From assembly GCA_029962745.1 (NCBI GenBank), contig CM057158.1, positions 12,246,776 to 12,310,775 on the forward strand: a DNA stretch of 64,000 nt, read 5' to 3'. The notes beneath the pieces are model-generated. The model saw only the letters and a list, made by a program, of their open reading frames with translations, was not told where the DNA came from and searched no databases. This DNA is from Echinometra lucunter. Its lineage: Eukaryota > Echinodermata > Echinoidea > Camarodonta > Echinometridae. Shown here in pieces: positions 58,335-64,000 of this stretch. The translations under genes were made by a program, and so were the position numbers. Position 1 is the stretch's first letter, and every line of letters starts with the position of its first letter.

Positions 58335-58500
58335 CACTCTTAAAAATTCCGGGCCAGATTGACCTGGTAAAGAGTCCGTTGGAGCCACACTCCATTCCAG
58401 GTCAACAATGACCCGGAATAGGTCATTTTTTGACCCAGAACAGAGTGTGGCCTCAGCGGACTCTTTTCCTGGTCACACTGACCCAGAATTTTAAAGAGTG
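58335..58500. mobile_element. Foldback MITE, 166 bp
   Basis: CACTCTTAAAAATTCCGGG at the left and the reverse complement of the right end (CACTCTTTAAAATTCTGGG) match. Further pairing: AAGAGTCCG / CGGACTCTT, GCCACACTC / GAGTGTGGC, and GACCTGG / CCAGGTC. It lies just beyond copy B, so there is no counterpart before the gap. Confidence 0.88.
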
Positions 58501-58950
58501 AAAGCTCATTCAAAACCAATATTTATTGCGCTACGTGCAAAACTATCATGTGCACAAAACATAACTGATCTGTAAAGATAAAGCTGCCACATGCATAAAC
58601 CTCGATAAAATCCTGTATTAATAGCAGATCTTTTATATCTGGCCAACGGGCCACATCTCTTGTCAGGATTAGTACTGGTCCTGATGTGGTTGAATACAGA
58701 AGGTCAAACAATATCATTAATGCTCACCTTAAAAAGTAACAAAAGAAGATGCAGAGATTGTTTTGTAATGGGGAAGGGGAAGGAAGTGATGAAGAAGATC
58801 TAGGGGGGAAAAAAAAATCTCCAATATCATATACTAGTATGTAATAATTGTGATAAATGATATTAAGGGGGGGGGGGAGGAGGATGCATGGAGAAAAAGA
58901 TACACACTAGGATACACATTATGACAGATGTGAAAGATTGGAAACATTAA
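58501..58950. other. Unassigned stretch
   Basis: Homopolymer G/A runs near 58803-58880; nothing else seen. Confidence 0.5.
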
Positions 58951-58954
58951 ATGA

Positions 58955-59160
58955 AATTCAGGGAGGTGGAGGAAGGAAGGGAGGGAGGTAAGAGAGGCAG
59001 AGGGAGAGAGGGAAAGAAGGGCAGGGATGGGAGAGAGAAAGCGGGATGAAGGGAGAAGGGGATGAATGGAGAAAGGAAGGAAGGAAGGAGGGAGAAGAGA
59101 GAAGGGAGGGAGAAGAGAGAAGGAAGAGAGAAAAAAAGAGAAGGTAGGGAGGGAGGGTTT
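58955..59160. repeat. Purine-rich tract
   Basis: GGAGGGAGGTAAGAGAGG- and GAAGGAAGGA-type words; Leu/Pro/Ser minus frames are artefacts. Confidence 0.85.
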
Positions 59161-59367
59161 CATTTTATTCACTTAAATAGAGGATACCTAAAAGAAGCAG
59201 CTTTTGGCAATATGAGAGATGTGTTTGTGTTTGTAGAGATTACTCCTTGGTTCATGATGTTACCAAGCTCCAGTAAGCTCTGTATGTTCATGGCAGTAAC
59301 AAACTTTTTGCACCAGCCAGCATCATTTGAATTAGATAAAGCAAGCATTATGTATAGAATACCTTTG

Positions 59368-59500
59368 TAGGGGAGGGGGAGGGCTTTGCCTGAGGGGGAA
59401 ATCCCCCTCCCTGCACCCTCCCCCTAGGGAGCGATAAGTGATTCACATGCTTCACTTGCTCACTATCCCTAAAATGATATCTGGCTACGCCATAGGTATA
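59368..59500 (-). mobile_element. hAT-like element fragment
   Basis: On the minus strand it starts CTATGGCGTAGCCAGATATC and continues TTTTAGG, GTGAATCACTTA, GGGGGAGGGTGCAGGGAGGG, TTTCCCCCT, in the same order as 20056-20190. Confidence 0.7.
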
Positions 59501-60504
59501 GGAGTGCAGATTGAAAACTTTTACTGTTGTTACATAACTTCTCGGAAGTTTTGGTGCTTTGTAAGGCTATATAGCGATACATAGTCAATCAATAAATCTT
59601 ATTCAAGATTTTGAGTATATTTGTAGTAGACTGTGATTTAGCAAAGTTATATTCATAACTCAGTTTTGTCCAAAATTGATGTGAGGCCCTTTTTTGTTCT
59701 CTCTAGATGTCACAGGAAATAGAGATAAAGTGCTTAAAAGCAGATGATTTGAAAGCTGGTCTGAAGACATGGATTTCCTAATTCTTACCTATTTTCAGCA
59801 AGGTAAATGCGCATTAACCCCATAAGCCATGGAGTTCAGAATGAATGGATGGGACTAAAGGCTAGCAAAAGAAATTTCAACATGCATAGAAAACAGTATC
59901 TTTGTTTCATTATGAGGGAGACATAAAGAATGATAAGAATCACCTGCCTCTTTTTCATGTCAATTATCATGGTTGTAAAAGAGTGAATAGGGAGAGAGCC
60001 AGAAGGTAAAGATAGTCCAGAATAGATCCAGGAAGTCGGGCTAAATATGTCACAGAACACAAACATAGCGTAGTCTGGATACCACCTGCTCTTTTAGCAG
60101 GTAATCGAATAGGGGAGAGTAGGAGTTTGGAGCGCTGGGCTGTGAGCTTGTAGTTCTTTCTTTCTGAAAGCCCTGTATTCACAGAAGTTACTATATTCTA
60201 TCAGGAGGTGGAAGTCTCTCTTCCACCTCCCTCATTGACTGGGGATGGTTCCAGTGAGTGGAATAAATTTAAATCATGAAATAGTATGATTGAAACATAG
60301 AAATAATTTGATTTACAGCTTGCAGATGGAAATCATTTGTTACTAATGAGATTGACTCTAATCTAACCATATTTGAGAATTTGTATTTTGTGTTCTGAGG
60401 AGACATTACTATACTACTGTCATCATCAGTGCTGTTATATTCATTTCACTTCACTGTCATTCCTATCTGTATTGTTATTGTTTTCATTATCATCACCATT
60501 AACA
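59501..60504. other. Unassigned stretch
   Basis: A short hairpin-like GAGGTGGAAG/CTTCCACCTC lies near 60205-60230. No gene recognised. Confidence 0.45.
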
Positions 60505-60792
60505 TCCACGTCATCACCTTCTAGCCTGCATCCTCTTCCTCCTCCTCCTCCTCCTCCTTCTCCTCATCTCTCCTCTTTCCTAGCCTCCTGCGAATCCCCA
60601 TCATTTTTGTCTTCATCTGGAACTTCCTCCTCTTCATCTATTAAAGCATCTTTACCTGGTAGGCAACATCATGATTCTCATTATCATTCTCCTTCTTTTT
60701 CATCCCCTCTCCATCTTTGTCCTAGTGCCCAACTCACCATGATCATCATCGTCATTATTTATTATCATCATCATCATCATCACCATCATCAC

Positions 60793-60841
<49 letters not shown>

Positions 60842-61170
60842 GTAATCGTCATCATCATCATCATCCTCATTATCAGGTGGTATCCTTTCTCCATGGCCTG
60901 CATCATCACTTTCCTCCTCCTTATCATCTTTCCCCTCGCTCAGCCCTCAGATCACCAACATCATTATTTTCATTATCAGTATAATCATCATCATTATCAT
61001 CATTGTCATCAGCAGCAGCATCTTCACCTCCTAGTAATTTTCGTCACCCTCATCCCTTTCCTTTCCCAGCTTCCAGCTCATCGCTGTCAATATCTTTATC
61101 ATCGTCATCACCATCCGCTATCCCTTCTCCTCATCCTTCCCCTCTCCCAGCCTCCAGCTTCTGCTGCAGG
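60505..61170. repeat. (CAT)n / CTC-rich low-complexity region
   Basis: Long runs of ATCATCATC near 60752-60880 are embedded in CT-rich DNA. The poly-His, poly-Met and poly-Ile frames are repeat artefacts. Confidence 0.93.
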
Positions 61171-61485
61171 TGCGGTGGGCATCCTGTTTCCCCTGACGAC
61201 CCCTGTCTACCTCCACTGGATGAGTTTTGACAGTTGGATTCATTTGTTCCGTCATTCAATCGTACCTTCTCCCTCTCTCTTTCATCTGCCTTGGAAATAG
61301 CCGATCGATACTGTCTTGTCGTCAACGCTCAAATCTCTCCCAAATAGATAGGAAAGGAGGTATAGGGAGAAGAGAAGAGAAGAATATGGAGTATTGATAG
61401 AAAGAAAGAAGAATATGCAGATAAAGTTGAAAACATTTCTCTCTGGGATGTAGACTTGAAAGAGACAGAAGATTAAGGGAGAGTG

Positions 61486-61490
<5 letters not shown>
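61171..61490. other. Unassigned stretch
   Basis: Purine-rich towards the end; no gene seen. Confidence 0.5.

Positions 61491-61533
<43 letters not shown>
61491..61533. repeat. (GA)n microsatellite
   Basis: About 21 GA units. Confidence 0.95.
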
Positions 61534-61535
<2 letters not shown>

Positions 61536-62778
61536 AAGGAGAAGGGCGAGAAAGAAAGAGATTACACAAGTAGAATGTGATATCAGAGAATTAAGTTCCC
61601 GATTCTCATTAGCTGATATCACCGTCATTTAGGAGAATTCAGCACCACATAATTTACATGATAAAACAATGTTACCATGCTTACGGCAATACTAAGAGTT
61701 TTGAAAGAAAAGAAAAGGAGTATGTAATGAAAAAAAAAAAGACAGAATTTCAAGAAGGCATTGTTCTGGACCCAGGGTATTCATGACATAATGATGGCAG
61801 GGTCAGGTTATAAGGTCAAAGTGAAGCATAGTAATTTGCATATCAAGAGCTTATGTGAAGTTGAAATCCGGCATATGATTGTAGCATCCACTGGTAGTAT
61901 GTTAGATAAGTTCACTGACACCTGTATTTTGCATATTAGTAGATTGATACACTGCCTCGGGTCATATTGAAAAGGAGCCCTGAAAAATTAGATGACCGAT
62001 GAAACTAATCTGGTGAATAGAGAAGGATAGTACCCAGTAATGGGTGCAGGTGCTAATGATTTCAAAGGAGTAGATGAAAAGATGTTCATTATACAAGATA
62101 TCCATCAAAATGAGCATTTATTCTGTTCTTTCGATTATAAATTGATCTTGCATACTTACAGGAGATCTGTTATTCGAAGAAGAGAAGAATGAAAAGATGC
62201 AATGTGAAATTGAACTGCTGGCTTGTATTGGCTTCAATAATTTATTGTAGATCAAAGCAATACTTTTGGAAAAAGAGGAAAGAAGATAGTGCATACTAAG
62301 GCTTTTCAGATATGATGCAGCGAACCCAGGCGCTTAACCCTCATGGTTTTTTGACTAATAAGTGAATGGGGTATAAGGCAGCAAAAAAACCCTGCAGAAC
62401 CAAGAGGCATATATTTTTTGCCTCCTGGCTGCAAAAAGCTGAGGACCAATTAAATTCTTAAAAAGCTAGTACAAAATATGATGTCATAGGTTGTCTGCGC
62501 AACTTTGGTAACAGCTTTATTTTAGTATTGACGTGTTGAAGCATGATCATTACCATAAGTGACATGGTTTACCTTCCCATATCTGTACACTAAAGAAAAA
62601 ACTTGTGAGTTTCCCTCTTCAAATTTGAACAAGCCTTTAGATGTATTTCAGAAAGAAAGGTAGGAAACCAGGAATAGGGCAGGTTCATCCACTCAACCAG
62701 GAGAGGATAAAGAATATCATATGATTATAACTGTGCAGTCACTGACCAAATTCTTAACATTAGCCCTGTACAAAGCAG
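61534..62778. other. Unassigned stretch
   Basis: No gene, RNA or repeat family recognised. Confidence 0.45.
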
Positions 62779-63010
62779 TTTGCCCAATCCTGGACCCAGC
62801 ACCATGCCCAACCCTGGACTATGCAGTTTGCCCAACCCTGGACCAAGCAGTATGCCAAACCCTGGACCCAGCACTTTGCCCAACTCTGGACCAAGCAGTT
62901 TGCCCATCCCTGGACCCAGCAGTTTGCCCAACCAAGGACCCAGCACTGTGCCCAACCCTGGACCAAGCAGTATGCCCCACCCTAGACCCAGCACTACACC
63001 TAACCCTATC
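62779..63010. repeat. 24-bp minisatellite, nine units plus remnant
   Basis: The unit is TTTGCCCAACCCTGGACC followed by AAGCAG or CAGCAC. These two endings tend to alternate, hinting at a 48-bp higher-order unit. Because 24 is a multiple of 3 and the unit lacks stops, frames stay open on both strands (Pro-Asn-Pro-Gly-Pro-Ser repeats forward; Leu-Gly-Pro-Gly-Leu-Gly reverse). No signal supports translation. Confidence 0.95.
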
Positions 63011-63559
63011 CTTAAACCTAACCTTAAACAGAACCCAAGTGTAACCTTAACCATGTAATGCAATGAGAAAGAAAAAGTAAATTGATAATATGGTTGAACG
63101 ATATATACATGTAGAATGATCATCCAAAAATTTGAGCCTGATAAGTATCCTTAAGCCAGTTATGTTTTGAAAACAGAAATATCTTTGACTGCACTTACTA
63201 AGTTCACTTTTGAAATATCTCTTTTGCTATGCTTTTCATTACTGTATGATAACTAATGATTAATATGTTAATTGGTATGAATATTACTGGCAATCTTTTT
63301 AGAAGGTGAATCCGTGAAAAGGCAGTGATTATTTGATAAAAGTATTGTCAATATTAGAAGAATGATTCCCATTTTAAAGATGACTGTTAGAAACAGATAC
63401 ATATTTTATTCTCTCTTTCTTTAAAAGAAAGAATAAACTATGTATATGTGTATAACAGTCATTTTTGAATTTTGAATTAGTGAATTAGAACATGTTCTAA
63501 ATACATTGACATGCATTACACTAAACTGACTCGTATTTATGTCTTTTTGCAAGACACTA
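63011..63559. other. Unassigned AT-rich stretch
   Basis: No feature recognised. Confidence 0.5.
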
Positions 63560-63735
63560 ATCTACAATTGTCACTCTTGACCAAGATGTAGTAAATGGGT
63601 ACTCAATAGGAAATATTTCAGTGAAATGCTACAGTGCCTGAATGGCAGCCATGCTAAAGCTGGGGTAATAACAGTGGAGTGCCAAGAGTGTCAATTCTGA
63701 AAGGCATGAGTGCTATTCAAGAACCTACTATTATT
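63560..63735 (+). mobile_element. SINE body and 3' end
   Basis: TTGCAAGACACTAATC, AAATGGGTACTCAATAGG, GCTAAAGCTGGGGTAATAAC, AGTGGAGTGCCAAGAG and TGAGTGCTATTCAAGAACC, then a CTATTATTTA tail. The tRNA head is missing. It matches 19879-19990 and 23290-23632 on the opposite strand. Confidence 0.8.
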
Positions 63736-64000
63736 TACCAGTATGAAATTAATCAAAGCCTCTTTTGCTGTCATATCAACAAGTTGCAAATATATTTTGA
63801 CGCCAAAAATATGCATCTAGATATCAAAATGTATGACATCATATTTCAACCTGTAACCACTGGCACCAACATACATCTAAGGTTGTCATAGAAACATAAA
63901 GTGGACTTCAGTTACAAATTTCTTTTTTAATGTTTTGTAACCAACTGAATGATAAAAGTAAAGATTGAAAGAAAAAGAATGATTCGCTACAAAGTATTAG
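63736..64000. other. Unassigned end of window
   Basis: No feature recognised. Confidence 0.5.

Noticed and set aside
60373..60984. 203-codon Ser/His-rich frame
   Set aside because: Produced by CT-rich DNA and the CAT microsatellite; no domain or splice support.
62995..63045. Telomere-like CCTAACCCT and CCTAACCTTAAA words
   Set aside because: Only a few irregular words at the decayed end of the minisatellite; no regular hexamer array.
62725..63123. Gly/Leu-rich minus-strand frame and Pro-Gly-Pro plus-strand frame
   Set aside because: Both follow from a 24-bp minisatellite with no stop in any used frame; nothing indicates translation.
1..64000. CRISPR array
   Set aside because: No set of identical short repeats with unique spacers of constant length; the regular repeats present are microsatellites and a minisatellite.

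Overview
This is a window of non-bacterial, metazoan genomic DNA: AT-rich, no operons or long open frames, many spaced repeats, microsatellites and two assembly gaps of exactly 500 N (14670-15169 and 46998-47497). The repeats (tRNA-headed SINEs, many small foldback elements, hAT-type termini around GGCGTAGC) suggest a marine deuterostome, most likely an echinoderm such as a sea urchin. That is inference from repeat style; no gene here settles it.

Layout. 1-14.7 kb: mostly non-coding DNA with scattered MITEs, a degenerate tandem array (5567-6430), a 0.53 kb foldback (6789-7321), an LTR-like segment (8548-9041), a hAT MITE with a clean 8-bp target duplication (12258-12522) and a tRNA-derived SINE. 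15.2-27 kb: trinucleotide and purine-rich tracts, several TTAA-flanked elements, and a nested locus (19652-20712) where a duplicated unit supplies the 'empty site' for both a SINE and a hAT-like insertion. 27.2-29.6 kb: the most gene-like part, with a GC-rich ATG-containing candidate exon with good splice signals, a phase-compatible candidate exon 1 kb downstream, and a non-repetitive block that could be regulatory. 29.8-36 kb: SINE, MITE and foldback insertions in otherwise plain sequence.

36,197-58,264: a 10.8-kb segment is present twice in direct orientation, exactly abutting the second gap (36197-46997 and 47498-58264). The copies differ mainly by single-base indels in homopolymers. The simplest reading is an unmerged overlap or haplotig between two contigs, not a biological tandem duplication. 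The segment carries its own MITEs, a SINE with a 7SL/Alu-domain-like head, a CpG-dense patch, and a coding-like stretch (40787-41165, repeated at 52063-52441).

58.3-64 kb: a foldback element, purine-rich tracts, a hAT-like fragment, a long CAT-repeat region, a GA microsatellite, a 24-bp minisatellite and a SINE tail.

No complete protein-coding gene, rRNA, functional tRNA, CRISPR array or autonomous transposase was recognised. The window looks intergenic or intronic, with at most a few exons. The notable content is the set of TTAA-flanked non-autonomous elements, the nested-insertion locus, the 7SL-like SINE, the CRE palindrome inside one MITE copy, and the few candidate exons.
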